Source of the DNA: Gottschalkia purinilytica
Lineage (GTDB): Bacteria; Bacillota; Clostridia; Tissierellales; Gottschalkiaceae
Direction: 5' to 3'
Assembly: GCF_001190785.1 (NCBI RefSeq)
Contig: NZ_LGSS01000004.1
Span: 180,798-244,797, forward strand
Length of the DNA stretch: 64,000 bases
Shown piece by piece: positions 54,263-63,594 of the stretch. Under the pieces are notes generated by a model that was not told the DNA's origin, made no database searches, and saw nothing but the letters and a program-made list of their open reading frames with translations. Within the stretch, counting starts at the first letter, position 1. Each line of letters starts with the position of its first letter. The translations under genes and the position numbers were made by a program.

Positions 54263-55477
54263 TTATCTTACATAAGGTAGTGGATTTGTATGAGAGCCAT
54301 TTATTCTTACTTCAAAATGACAGTGAGGTCCTGTAGCTACTCCTGAACTACCAGCCTTAGCTATAACTTGTCCTCTTGATACTTTCTGACCTGCTGAAAC
54401 AACTAAGCTTGAATTATGTGCATATAATGTTGATTTTCCATTTCCATGAGATATTACTACAGTATTACCATATGCGCCCATATTTCCTGCTGTTAATACC
54501 GTACCATCATCCGCAGCTACTATGTTAGTTCCTGTCGGAGCTGGAATATCTATACCTGAGTGAAATTTAGTTTTTCCATATACAGGATGATTTCTATATC
54601 CGTATGGAGAGCTTATACTACTACGTCCAGGAACTGGCCATACCATTCCACTACTTGAAACTGATCCCGGATCTACCTGTTTAGATTCTGCTGTAGAGCC
54701 ACCACCACTATGTACTGTATTAGATGAGCTTCTATTTGAATTACTATATTTCTTTGCATCTAATGCTTGCTCCATTTTTTGAATTTGTGAAGTAAGCTGT
54801 TCTGCAGTTTCATTTAATTTATCATATTGTCTTTCCATTTCAGCCGTATCTTGTTCTATGCTTCTCATAAGTTTTTCTTTAGCTCTAGTAGCTATTACTA
54901 ATTCATTCTTTTTAACTTCTATCTTCTTTTTTGCAATAACTACATTGCTTTGTTGTGTCTCTAAAGTTTTCTTTTTATCCTGTATTTTTTGTCTTTCTTC
55001 TTTTATTTCCTTAATTAGTTTATTATCATGTCCAGCTATACTTTTAACCATATCGAGTCTAGTAAAGAATTCTGTTATATCTTTTGATCCCAATAAAACT
55101 TCTAAATATCCTACATTACCATTTTTATACATAACCCTTACTCTGGAGTTAAACGTATCTTTTTTTTCCTCTAACTTTTTCTCAGATTGTTGTAATTCTA
55201 TCTTTGTCGTATTAATTTCTTCATTCAATTTAGAAAGTTGTTCTTCCACCTGTCCTAGTTCATTGCTAGTTTGTGTTACTTGTGAATCTAAGCTTTGAAT
55301 TTCTCTAGATAAATTACTTGATTGTTTTTTATTTTGGTCAATCTTTTCTTTTATTGTTCCAATCTTAGAATTTGTATCTTTAAGTTTTCCCTTATTGTCT
55401 TTTATTCCACTTGCATATGCTAACCCATTGGCACATAATGTTAATGCTATAACTGAACAAACTATCTTCTTTTTCAT
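54263..55477 (-). CDS. coiled-coil M23 peptidase, FtsEX-associated hydrolase (copy 1)
   Basis: A 404-residue exported protein with a signal peptide ([21 protein letters not shown]) and a long coiled coil (about residues 30-240, with the PcsB/EnvC-like [20 protein letters not shown]). After a short linker comes an M23/LytM domain (about 280-404). The zinc ligands are present in KFHSGIDIP and GPHCHFEV, so this domain looks active, unlike the degenerate LytM of E. coli EnvC. The overall plan is that of FtsX-controlled hydrolases. A close paralogue lies immediately upstream. It has its own terminator. Confidence 0.9.
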   Translation of the reverse strand: MKKKIVCSVIALTLCANGLAYASGIKDNKGKLKDTNSKIGTIKEKIDQNKKQSSNLSREIQSLDSQVTQTSNELGQVEEQLSKLNEEINTTKIELQQSEKKLEEKKDTFNSRVRVMYKNGNVGYLEVLLGSKDITEFFTRLDMVKSIAGHDNKLIKEIKEERQKIQDKKKTLETQQSNVVIAKKKIEVKKNELVIATRAKEKLMRSIEQDTAEMERQYDKLNETAEQLTSQIQKMEQALDAKKYSNSNRSSSNTVHSGGGSTAESKQVDPGSVSSSGMVWPVPGRSSISSPYGYRNHPVYGKTKFHSGIDIPAPTGTNIVAADDGTVLTAGNMGAYGNTVVISHGNGKSTLYAHNSSLVVSAGQKVSRGQVIAKAGSSGVATGPHCHFEVRINGSHTNPLPYVR

Positions 55478-55621
55478 GAAATCTCTCCCTTTTACTACTC
55501 ACATATTAGTTTTTTGTAATATCTATAATCTCTAACATATATATTGAACTCCCATTGCAACGAACATTATAACTATATTAGAAATAGTTTTTGGGGAGCT
55601 ATCTTAATCTTTGTTACATTG

Positions 55622-55649
55622 AAAAAGTAAGGGTGTACCCTTACTTTTT
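55622..55649 (-). terminator. terminator after the second M23 gene
   Basis: AAAAAGTAAGGGT (55622-55634) pairs with ACCCTTACTTTTT (55637-55649). It separates the two paralogous genes into different transcripts or reduces read-through. Confidence 0.75.
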
Positions 55650-55679
55650 ATGTACAATTCAACATTAATTTCATTTATC

Positions 55680-57026
55680 CTATCTTACATAAGGTAATGG
55701 ATTTGTATGTTTACCATTTATTCTTACTTCAAAATGACAGTGAGGCCCTGTAGAATTTCCTGTACTACCAGCTTTAGCTATAACTTGTCCTCTTGATACT
55801 TTTTGTCCTACTGAAACAACTAAGCTTGAATTATGTCCATATAATGTTGACTTACCATTTCCATGAGATATTATAACGGTATTACCATATCCGCTCATCC
55901 ATCCTGCAGATAGTACCACTCCATCACCTGCAGCTACTATACTAGTGCCTGTAGGAGCTGGAATATCTATTCCTGAATGGAACTTAGTTTTTCCAAATAT
56001 AGGATGGTTTCTATATCCATATGGAGAACTTATTGAGCTATGTCCAGGAACTGGCCAAGTCATCCCACTGCTTGAAACTGAGCCTGGATTAGGCGTTGTA
56101 TCTGGCTTTTCTGTTGAATTACTACCAGTATTTGTTGTATTATTAGACGATGAATTAGATGTTCCCTTAGAGTTATTAGAGTTAGAAGTAGAATTAGAAG
56201 TAGAATTAGAAGAACCTGTAACTTTATTTTGTGATGAATTATTAGTTTGTTGTTGAGCTCTTTGTTGAGCCTGTTCTTTTGCTGCTCTTTCAGCTGCTTG
56301 CTTTGCTGCTAATTCCTGTTCCATTTTTTGAATTTGTGAAGTAATCTGTTCCGCAGTTTCATTTAATTCATCATATTGTCTTTCCATTTCAGCTGTATCT
56401 TGTTCTATGTTTCTCATAAGACTTTCTTTAGCTCTAGTAGCTATAACTAGCTCATTTTTCTTAGTTTCTATTTTTTTCTTTGTAGCAGCTACATTACTTT
56501 GTTGTGTTTCTAGAGTTTTCTTCTTAGCTTCTATCTTTTGTCTTTCTTCCTTCATGTACTTGATTAGTTCATTATCATGTCCTGCTATACTTTGAACCAT
56601 ATCAAGTCTAGTGAAAAAATCTCCTATATCTTTTGATCCTAGTAAAACTTCTAAATATCCTACATTTCCATTTTTATACATAACTCTTACTCTTGAGTTA
56701 AACGTATTTTTTCTTTTTTCTAGATCTTTTTCAGCTTTTTGTAGATCTGCTTTTGTAGTGCTAATTTCTTCATTTAACTTGTTAAGCTGTGCTTCAACTT
56801 GTCCTAATTCATTACTCGTTTGTATTATTTGTGAATCTAAATTTTGGATTTCATTAGATATATTATTTGCTTGTTTCTTATTTTGATTAATTTTTTCCTT
56901 AATTGTTCCCATTTGAGAATTTGTATCTTTGAGTTTTCCTTTACTATCTTTTATACCACTTGCAAATGCCAATCCATTAGCACATAATGTTAATGCTATC
57001 ACTGAGCATACTATTTTCTTTTTCAT
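55680..57026 (-). CDS. coiled-coil M23 peptidase, FtsEX-associated hydrolase (copy 2)
   Basis: A 448-residue paralogue of the next gene downstream, almost identical in the signal peptide and very similar over the coiled coil and M23 domain. The zinc ligands in KFHSGIDIP and GPHCHFEV are conserved. It differs by a linker of about 70 residues rich in Ser, Asn, Thr and Gln, partly encoded by short tandem repeats near 56170-56215. It begins 24 bases past the ftsX stop, so it is probably in the ftsE-ftsX operon and is the primary FtsX partner. FtsX extracellular loops normally bind such a coiled coil. Confidence 0.9.
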   Translation of the reverse strand: MKKKIVCSVIALTLCANGLAFASGIKDSKGKLKDTNSQMGTIKEKINQNKKQANNISNEIQNLDSQIIQTSNELGQVEAQLNKLNEEISTTKADLQKAEKDLEKRKNTFNSRVRVMYKNGNVGYLEVLLGSKDIGDFFTRLDMVQSIAGHDNELIKYMKEERQKIEAKKKTLETQQSNVAATKKKIETKKNELVIATRAKESLMRNIEQDTAEMERQYDELNETAEQITSQIQKMEQELAAKQAAERAAKEQAQQRAQQQTNNSSQNKVTGSSNSTSNSTSNSNNSKGTSNSSSNNTTNTGSNSTEKPDTTPNPGSVSSSGMTWPVPGHSSISSPYGYRNHPIFGKTKFHSGIDIPAPTGTSIVAAGDGVVLSAGWMSGYGNTVIISHGNGKSTLYGHNSSLVVSVGQKVSRGQVIAKAGSTGNSTGPHCHFEVRINGKHTNPLPYVR

Positions 57027-57049
57027 AAAAAAACTTCCTCCCTTGATAC

Positions 57050-57955
57050 TTATACCCTTAAGAATTTTCTTAGTGACACTATACTACCTAGCATTCCTAT
57101 TCCAACTCCTATTGCTACGAACATTATGGATATATCTCCGAATAATTTCTCTGGAGCTATCATATAAACTGTGAGTATTACGTATAATCTTTCATTTATA
57201 AACGAAAATAAATATTTATACCCATAAAATACTACTAATATTGAAAATAATGTTCCTATTAATCCAAGTAGAACACCTTCTAATATAAAAGGTCCCCTTA
57301 TGAAGCCATTTGTAGCACCTACATATTTCATAATACCTATTTCTTTTCTTCTAGCTGTAACAGTAATTTTTACAGTATTTGAAATAATAAATACTGATAC
57401 AAACACAAGAATAGCTATAAGTATTAATCCACCTAATCTAACAAAACTAGCTACACTCATAAGTTTTTCTACTATGTCTCTATAATATTTTATATCCTCT
57501 ATACCATTTATTTTTTCTAACTGCTTTGCTACACTATCAGACTCTTCCATATTATCAAGTGTTACCATAAAAGAGTTTGGCAGAGGATTTTCTTTTTCTA
57601 ATCCATCTAGTAAATATGCTTGCTCTTTCCATTCTCTTTCCATAGACTTTAGAGCTTGTGATTTTGATTGAAATGTTGTTTCTGCTACTCCATCTATATT
57701 TTTAATATCTTGCTGTACTTTATCAATATCTTCTTGTTTAAGACCATCTTTAACATAAACTTGGATCTTATCAAACTGATCTTTGGTTGTATTGGTTATA
57801 CCATTTATATTTAATATAAGAATCAATGTCATACCTAATATAACTAGTGTAGCAGCAACAGATCCTATAGATGCAATACTCATAGTTCTATTACGCCAAA
57901 TACTAGTAAAACTACTTTTTAGCATACTCAAAAACATTCTAAGCATCATAGCCAT
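57050..57955 (-). CDS. ftsX: cell division ABC transporter permease FtsX
   Basis: An FtsX of about 300 residues. A short cytoplasmic N-terminus is followed by a first membrane segment ([18 protein letters not shown]), an extracellular domain of about 120 residues with [20 protein letters not shown], and three C-terminal membrane segments with the conserved [20 protein letters not shown] coupling region. It transmits FtsE ATPase cycles to extracellular peptidoglycan hydrolases. Several ATGs lie at the overlap with ftsE; I take 57955 after GAAGGGTG, but 57949 or 57946 are possible. Confidence 0.92.
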   Translation of the reverse strand: MAMMLRMFLSMLKSSFTSIWRNRTMSIASIGSVAATLVILGMTLILILNINGITNTTKDQFDKIQVYVKDGLKQEDIDKVQQDIKNIDGVAETTFQSKSQALKSMEREWKEQAYLLDGLEKENPLPNSFMVTLDNMEESDSVAKQLEKINGIEDIKYYRDIVEKLMSVASFVRLGGLILIAILVFVSVFIISNTVKITVTARRKEIGIMKYVGATNGFIRGPFILEGVLLGLIGTLFSILVVFYGYKYLFSFINERLYVILTVYMIAPEKLFGDISIMFVAIGVGIGMLGSIVSLRKFLRV

Positions 57956-58628
57956 ACACACCCTTCTCTTCATCTCTTACAATTCTTCCATCTTCTAATG
58001 CTACAACTCTTCTTTTCATGAAATTTACAATTTCTTTTGCATGTGTGGCCATAACTACTGTAGTTCCTCTTCTATTTATCTCTTTTATTACCTTCATAAC
58101 CTCCCAAGCTGTATCTGGATCAAGGTTACCTGTAGGCTCATCTGCAATAAGTACCGATGGCTTATTAACTATAGCTCTTGCTATAGCTACCCTTTGATGT
58201 TCTCCACCTGAAAGCTGATCAGGATAACTATTCATTTTATTCCCAAGACCAACCATTTCTAAAACTTTTGGTACTTGTTTCTTAATTTGTCTTGTAGATG
58301 CTCCTATAATCTCCATAGCAAAAGCTACATTTTCAAAAACTGTTTTATTCGGAAGAAGTCTAAAATCTTGAAAAACAACTCCTAAGCTTCTTCTTATATA
58401 AGGAATTTTTCTATTTTGAGCTTTTGTTATATCTTCATTATTTAAAAGTATTCTTCCTGCAGTAGGTTCTACTTCTTTCAAAAGAAGTTTTATAAGAGTA
58501 GATTTACCAGCTCCACTAGATCCTACTACAAATACAAAATCACCTTTTTTTATTGTCAAATTTATATTTGCTACAGCTTTTACGCCATTCTTATATTCTT
58601 TACTGATGTTGATATATTCTATCACCAT
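57939..58628 (-). CDS. ftsE: cell division ATP-binding protein FtsE
   Basis: A 229-residue ABC ATPase with Walker A GSSGAGKST, Q-loop VFQDFRLLPNKTVFENV (the VFQDFRLL form is typical of FtsE), signature LSGGEHQRVAIARA, Walker B VLIADEPTGNLD and switch histidine MATHAKEI. It pairs with FtsX, whose start overlaps its end. It begins after AGGAGTGAT and heads the operon. Confidence 0.95.
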   Translation of the reverse strand: MVIEYINISKEYKNGVKAVANINLTIKKGDFVFVVGSSGAGKSTLIKLLLKEVEPTAGRILLNNEDITKAQNRKIPYIRRSLGVVFQDFRLLPNKTVFENVAFAMEIIGASTRQIKKQVPKVLEMVGLGNKMNSYPDQLSGGEHQRVAIARAIVNKPSVLIADEPTGNLDPDTAWEVMKVIKEINRRGTTVVMATHAKEIVNFMKRRVVALEDGRIVRDEEKGVYGYDA

Positions 58629-59079
58629 ATCACTCCTGTTCTACATTACCTAGCACGATTTTCATGTATACACATTTTATTACTATACACTAACTTGTCC
58701 TTTTAGTAAAATCCCTCTGATCTTCATAATATATTAAATACATCATTATACACAATAATGTTCTAAAATATTAGAATATCCTCAAAATCCATTTATTCCT
58801 TTAGATTTACCCAATCATTAAAATAATGCTAGAATTATCTTTTCCAAGATTATTTGTCAAATGGTTTATCATCCCACTACTTGTCCAATATCTATATAAG
58901 CAAATTCAATCTATTCATATTTTAACTATATTAGTTAAGTTGTTATCAAAGTTCTACAGATACCTATTTTTCGTAACAAACATACTCTATGTAAAAAATA
59001 AGTTGTTTGAATGTAATCATTAATTATTCTATAGTCTATATTATAATACTTTTTTGTCATAGTTTTGTAACTAAAAGGA
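58629..59079. other. intergenic region upstream of ftsE
   Basis: About 450 AT-rich bases. A 65-codon open frame on the + strand (58826-59023) has no ribosome site and no recognisable family. Presumed ftsE promoter; nothing else seen. Confidence 0.45.
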
Positions 59080-59111
59080 CAGGAGATATTACTATTATAC
59101 GTTATCTCCTG
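59080..59111 (-). terminator. terminator of the collapsed ATPase gene
   Basis: CAGGAGATA (59080-59088) pairs with TATCTCCTG (59103-59111), 40 bases after the last frame of the pseudogene. It is followed on the - strand by TCCTTTTAG and was probably the original terminator. Confidence 0.5.
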
Positions 59112-59151
59112 CTCTTATCTAAAAAATCCTCTTGTTTCTTGTATATTTGAG

Positions 59152-59486
59152 CTAATATATAGATTTTTCACTTTCTTTGTCATATAAATGTATTCTATCC
59201 ATGTCAAATACAAGTTTTATGTCTCTAGATTCATATTATATCTTCTTGAATCTACTCTAAAAGTAAAGCTTTTTCAATCAATGCTTACATATAAGTAACT
59301 TTCTGAATTCATAATTTCTATAACTGCCATATTAGCTATTATGTTATTGTTTTAAGTACCTTCTGTTGATTTTTCACATTCTAAAAATTCAGATAAGACC
59401 ATAAATTCTTTATCTTTATTTGTAAATTAAGGTTATTTACTGCTGTCATATATCTTATACATATTTTTAATTTTAAGCCCAAACAC
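59152..59486 (-). pseudogene. collapsed remnant of a MsmX/UgpC-type sugar ABC transporter ATPase
   Basis: A good ribosome site AGGAGG precedes GTG 59486, opening FGLKIKNMYKIYDSSK. A shifted frame then gives AVNNLNLQIK and KEFMVL, and EKST, exactly where a MalK/UgpC ATPase has its Walker A region. The bulk of the gene is gone. Further fragments read VIEIMNSESYLYVSID and KLVFDMDRIHLYDKESEK, ending in SIY and TAG at 59152-59154, which is the usual C-terminus of this family. Internal stops, frameshifts and a deletion of roughly 700 bases are evident from the size against a normal gene of about 1.1 kb. Confidence 0.8.
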
Positions 59487-59615
59487 TAGAATTCCTCCTA
59501 GCTATCATTTTATGTAATAATTTTACTACAATATATAAACTATTACTATTATCAAATACCATAATCTTTAGTATAATTACTATAGTATATTTTACAAAAA
59601 AGTGGAGGTATAGTT

Positions 59616-60191
59616 ATGGATAAAAATACTTTAAGAAAAGAAATATTATCACAAAGAAAAGCTATGTCGTTGGAAGAAGTAAATAAAAAAAGTGATCAAG
59701 TTACAGATTTATTACTTTCATCTGAATATTATAAAAATGCAAAAAACATAATGGCTTATATAGATTTTAGAAATGAGGTCAAAACAGAAAGACTAATAAA
59801 AACAGCTTTGAAAGACAAAAAAAATATTATAATTCCTATAAGTGTAGTAGAAACTAGACAACTTATCCTATCTCAGCTATTAGATTATGATAATGAGCTT
59901 GAATCTGGTACATATGGCATACTAGAGCCCAAAAAAGAATTCATAAGAGAAGTTGAACCTAGTTGTATAGACTTAGTTTTGATTCCTGGAGTAGCTTTTG
60001 ATAGAAGAGGTTTTAGAATAGGATATGGAGCTGGATACTATGACAGATTCCTTGAAAAAGTTGATAAATCTGCTCCTAAAATAGCCTTATCATTTGAGTT
60101 ACAAATGGTATCTAATGCTTTTGAAGGTCCTCATGATTTTCCAGTTGATTCTATTATTACTGAAAATGAGGTAATAATTTGTAAAAGATAA
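59616..60191 (+). CDS. 5-formyltetrahydrofolate cyclo-ligase
   Basis: A 191-residue 5-FCL (MTHFS/YgfA family). The N-terminus has LRKEILSQRKAMS, then the nucleotide-binding IMAYIDFRNEV, and C-terminal LVLIPGVAFDRRGFRIGYGAGYYDRFL, the family signature. It converts 5-formyl-THF to 5,10-methenyl-THF with ATP. Full length, start after GTGGAGGTAT. It stands alone on the + strand with its own terminator. Confidence 0.95.
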   Translation: MDKNTLRKEILSQRKAMSLEEVNKKSDQVTDLLLSSEYYKNAKNIMAYIDFRNEVKTERLIKTALKDKKNIIIPISVVETRQLILSQLLDYDNELESGTYGILEPKKEFIREVEPSCIDLVLIPGVAFDRRGFRIGYGAGYYDRFLEKVDKSAPKIALSFELQMVSNAFEGPHDFPVDSIITENEVIICKR

Positions 60192-60196
60192 AATGA

Positions 60197-60224
60197 AACA
60201 GCTTCCTGTACATAGGAAGCTGTT
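60197..60224. terminator. bidirectional terminator
   Basis: A perfect 11-bp stem AACAGCTTCCT/AGGAAGCTGTT (60197-60207 and 60214-60224) with a 6-base loop between the convergent cyclo-ligase and Lon-like genes. Confidence 0.75.
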
Positions 60225-60301
60225 CCATTTACTTTATGAATAATTATATTTAAAGTAAATTTTTATTTTTTATACTTTCAATATTTAAGTTATATTTTAA
60301 T

Positions 60302-62683
60302 TTAACTTTTATCAGATTTAGCATACTTATTAAGTTTTCTTTGTATAAAGTAACTAATTGTACCAACTGGAAACTTTTCATTTTCATCTTTTTTCCCATA
60401 TGGTATTCCTGTTAATATTTCAATTCCTTCATCAATAGTTTTTATTGCATATATACTGAACTTACCTTGCCTTACGGCTTTTATAACTTCATCACTTAGC
60501 ATAAGATTTTCTATATTTTGATAAGGAATTATTACTCCCTCATTTCCAGTTAATCCTTTTATTTTACATATCTTAAAGAAACCTTCTATCTTTTCATTTA
60601 CTCCACCTATAGGTTGTATAATACCTTTCTGATTAACCGATCCTGTAGTAGCTATTCCTTGATTTATTGGTAGTCCGGATAGACTAGAAAGTAATGCATA
60701 TAGCTCTGTACTAGAAGCACTATCACCTTCTATGGTATCATATGACTGCTCAAACGTAATACTTGCAGATAGTGATAATGGAGTTTTGGTAGCATATTTT
60801 TCTCCTAAATATCCACTTAGTATTAATACACCTTTATCATGAATACTTCCACTTTTTGATACTTCTCTTTCTATATTTATTATTCCATCTTTACCTACAA
60901 ATGTAGACGCTGTAATTTTACTAGGTTTTCCAAATGAATATTCTCCTAAATCTATTACCGCAAGTCCGTTAATCTCTCCAACCTTCCAAGTATTGGTGTC
61001 AATTATTATATTTTCTTTTTCTATCATGTGTTGGATCTTCTCTTCATATTTATTATTTCGATAATACTTTTCATCTATGGCCTTTTTTATGTGTTCTCTT
61101 TTTACAACACCTACATCTTCAAATTCAGCCCAAGTATCTGCCTCATACATTATTTCAACAATTCGATTAAATCTAGTTGTTAATTTTTTCTGATGATCTG
61201 CTAGTCTTGAACTATATTCTATAATTTCCTCTATTGCCGACTTGTGAAAAGGTCTTAAATTTTCTTCTTTACAATGATTAGCTATAAAAGAAATTATTTT
61301 CTTAATATTTTCTTCATTTCTATCCATTTCTACATCGAAGTCTGCTCTTATTCTAAATAGCTCTTTGAATTCATCATCATATAAATAAAGTAATTGATAT
61401 GTGTAATAATCCCCAATAAGAATTATTTTTATATCAAGTGGAATAGGCTCTGGTTTTATGCTCTCAGCTAATATGCTATCTTTATTTATATTTTCTACCT
61501 TAGATTCTTCATTTATAAGACATCTTTTAAGTCCTTCCCACGATACATAATTGGTTATAAGATCTTTCGCTTGTATTAGTAAATACCCTCCATTAGCTTC
61601 ATGTATAGATCCTGGTCTTATTTTTGTATGATCTGTTTTTAATGCACCTAATTCATTTATGTGTTCAACTTTACCTAATAAGTTATAATATAAAGGGTTT
61701 GATTCCTTTATTACCGGTGCCCCTTGCCTATCAACATTGTTTATAAATAGATTTACCTCATATCTTTTAAAAAAATCCTCTAGCAGTTTATTTTTGCTTA
61801 ATATATTTTTAAGTTCTTCTTCCTCTTCTTCATCTTCTAAGAACTCATCTAAATTTAATATTATATCCTCCTGCATCTTTATAATATAATTTCTTACTTT
61901 ATTATTGTCTTCAAATTTCTGTAAAAGTGAGTTGAATCTCGAATAAATAAGCTCGAATGCAATTTCTTCGTCTAATTCTTCTAATTTATCCCTTAACACA
62001 TCTTCTATTTCTCTTAATCTTTTTACTATCTCTAAAGTCTTTTTACTAAGTTCATTAGAATTTTCTTTTATTTTAGTTACTTCTTCTTTTGGTAATGACT
62101 TTATGTCTTCATCTTTTATTAGCTCTCCATTTACGATAGGAATACTTAACAACCCTTTTTCTGTTTGTTTAAATACGAAGTTATATTCTTTTGCTGTCTC
62201 ATTTAATTCACATATTACTGACTCTATCTTCTTCTTAAAATAATTATACACTATAGCTCTTTTATCTTCGTAATCCTTAGACGAAAATATTTGTGGAAAA
62301 TCTATTTTTAAATTTTCTATTATATCCTCTACTTCTTTTTTAAATATAATCCCATCTCCTGATTTAAAACTTAATGCTATAGGACTATCTGGTTTATCAA
62401 AGTTATACACATAACACCAATCGTCAGGAGTTTCTTTCTTACTAGCAAACTCTGATGCCATTGAATATGAGTGGCTACTTCTCCCAGTTCCGGAAATGCC
62501 TGAAACAAATATATTATAACCTTTCTTTTTTATAGATAATCCAAATTCTAGTGCTCTTACTCCTCTTTCTTGACCTATTATATCTTTTAATGGATTAACA
62601 TCGTTAGTATTACTAAATTTAAATTTGGATAACTTACATTTTCTTTTTAACTTAGAAGCTGGTACTTTCAGATCATATATCAA
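60302..62683 (-). CDS. LonC-type ATP-dependent protease
   Basis: A 793-residue Lon-family protein. It has an N-terminal AAA-like part (Walker A GISGTGRSSHS, with Arg in place of the usual Lys), a long coiled-coil insertion (about residues 170-300), an AAA_32-type segment with HEANGGYLLIQAKDL, and a C-terminal S16 protease domain with EGDSASSTELYALLSSLS (catalytic Ser near 651) and GGVNEKIEGFF (Lys near 693). It lacks the LonA N-domain. A GTG at 62692 is in the ribosome site AGGAGGTG; I start at TTG 62683. The altered Walker A suggests weak or absent ATPase activity. Confidence 0.88.
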   Translation of the reverse strand: MIYDLKVPASKLKRKCKLSKFKFSNTNDVNPLKDIIGQERGVRALEFGLSIKKKGYNIFVSGISGTGRSSHSYSMASEFASKKETPDDWCYVYNFDKPDSPIALSFKSGDGIIFKKEVEDIIENLKIDFPQIFSSKDYEDKRAIVYNYFKKKIESVICELNETAKEYNFVFKQTEKGLLSIPIVNGELIKDEDIKSLPKEEVTKIKENSNELSKKTLEIVKRLREIEDVLRDKLEELDEEIAFELIYSRFNSLLQKFEDNNKVRNYIIKMQEDIILNLDEFLEDEEEEEELKNILSKNKLLEDFFKRYEVNLFINNVDRQGAPVIKESNPLYYNLLGKVEHINELGALKTDHTKIRPGSIHEANGGYLLIQAKDLITNYVSWEGLKRCLINEESKVENINKDSILAESIKPEPIPLDIKIILIGDYYTYQLLYLYDDEFKELFRIRADFDVEMDRNEENIKKIISFIANHCKEENLRPFHKSAIEEIIEYSSRLADHQKKLTTRFNRIVEIMYEADTWAEFEDVGVVKREHIKKAIDEKYYRNNKYEEKIQHMIEKENIIIDTNTWKVGEINGLAVIDLGEYSFGKPSKITASTFVGKDGIINIEREVSKSGSIHDKGVLILSGYLGEKYATKTPLSLSASITFEQSYDTIEGDSASSTELYALLSSLSGLPINQGIATTGSVNQKGIIQPIGGVNEKIEGFFKICKIKGLTGNEGVIIPYQNIENLMLSDEVIKAVRQGKFSIYAIKTIDEGIEILTGIPYGKKDENEKFPVGTISYFIQRKLNKYAKSDKS

Positions 62684-62802
62684 GCCATTCACCTCCTGAA
62701 TTTAAATTTTAACTAAAAATAAATTTTAATAGCAATATTATTTTTAGTTATAATTCCTTTATATTCTAAAACAAAAAAAAATTGACTGTCACACTCAAAA
62801 TA

Positions 62803-62849
62803 TATACAAAAAAGATTAAAGTCACTATATTTTAATAGTGACTTTAATC
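62803..62849 (-). terminator. terminator after the PrcB-domain gene
   Basis: A 15-bp perfect stem (62814-62828 and 62835-62849, core AAAGTCACTAT/ATAGTGACTTT) with a 6-base loop, followed by TTTTTTG on the - strand. It overlaps the stop codon of the gene. Confidence 0.88.
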
Positions 62850-63281
62850 CTCATATTCTACTTCTAACTTTATTTTATCTGGTAATTTTTCTAATTCTGT
62901 TTTTACTACAACTACAGGATAGGTAATTATTTGTGCGACCATTTCATCATGTTTAGGATCTTTATATTTTGCATATGCTACCAATTCAAAGTTTTTATTA
63001 CTATCTACTTTAGTAATTTTCTCTAGCTTTACAGAATATCCAGCGGTTCTTTTTTCTCCTCTAGTTACTATTACATATATTTCATTGTTTACTTTACACG
63101 CCAAAGCTCTTTCTTCTCCTAAGTACCTGGGAATTAATTCTTGTATTTTAGTTGGAGCTTCGCTTGTTTCAATAGTTTTGAACTTCACGTCTTGATCACC
63201 TTCGTTTTTAATTATTTTGGGAATAAATATTAACCCTACAATTATTAATAATATAGCTGCTAAAATTCCAAATTTCTTCAC
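62844..63281 (-). CDS. membrane-anchored PrcB C-terminal domain protein
   Basis: A 145-residue protein with one N-terminal membrane helix (ILAAILLIIVGLIFIP) and an external beta-rich domain: EIYVIVTRGEKRTAGYSVKL, then YPVVVVKTELEKLPDKI. This matches the PrcB_C domain named after a subunit of a spirochaete surface protease complex; in Firmicutes its role is undefined. Start is GTG after AAGGAGGG. It lies upstream of the LonC gene on the same strand but is separated from it by a terminator. Confidence 0.75.
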   Translation of the reverse strand: MKKFGILAAILLIIVGLIFIPKIIKNEGDQDVKFKTIETSEAPTKIQELIPRYLGEERALACKVNNEIYVIVTRGEKRTAGYSVKLEKITKVDSNKNFELVAYAKYKDPKHDEMVAQIITYPVVVVKTELEKLPDKIKLEVEYED

Positions 63282-63594
63282 TAAATACCCTCCTTATACA
63301 CTTGTGGGATATCTATCTTATTATTTTATTAATATTACTATTAATATTAACAGAAATGGGTATTTATGATTTAAAGTGTTTTATTATTATTTTACATATA
63401 GTTATATATTCTAATAATATTTTTATAGAATTAATTTTATACATTCCTAAAATATTTTTAGACCTCTCTTTATATATTTATATTCAATTTGGATTACATT
63501 TGATATATTATATAGTATATTTATATGTATTTATAAAAAACCCTTATTCTAGTACTAGAATAAGGGTTCTATTATTTTAAAAGATTAACTAAAT
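63282..63594. other. intergenic region downstream of the transketolase gene
   Basis: About 310 very AT-rich bases holding the terminator at 63534-63568. A 92-codon hydrophobic frame on the + strand (63302-63580) has no ribosome site, runs through that terminator and is dismissed. Confidence 0.5.
63534..63568 (-). terminator. terminator after the transketolase gene
   Basis: A 14-bp perfect stem AACCCTTATTCTAG/CTAGAATAAGGGTT (63539-63552 and 63555-63568), followed by TTTTTTATA on the - strand. Confidence 0.9.

Noticed and set aside
54858..56886. Several + strand frames opposite the two M23 genes
   Set aside because: They are antisense shadows of the coiled-coil coding regions, rich in Ser, Leu and Phe, and appear at matching places in both paralogues.
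58826..59023. + strand frame of 65 codons in the ftsE upstream region, considered as a transposase fragment
   Set aside because: There is no ribosome site and no transposase motif that I can name.
63302..63580. + strand hydrophobic frame of 92 codons
   Set aside because: No ribosome site; it runs through the terminator of the transketolase gene and its composition is what AT-rich DNA gives by chance.
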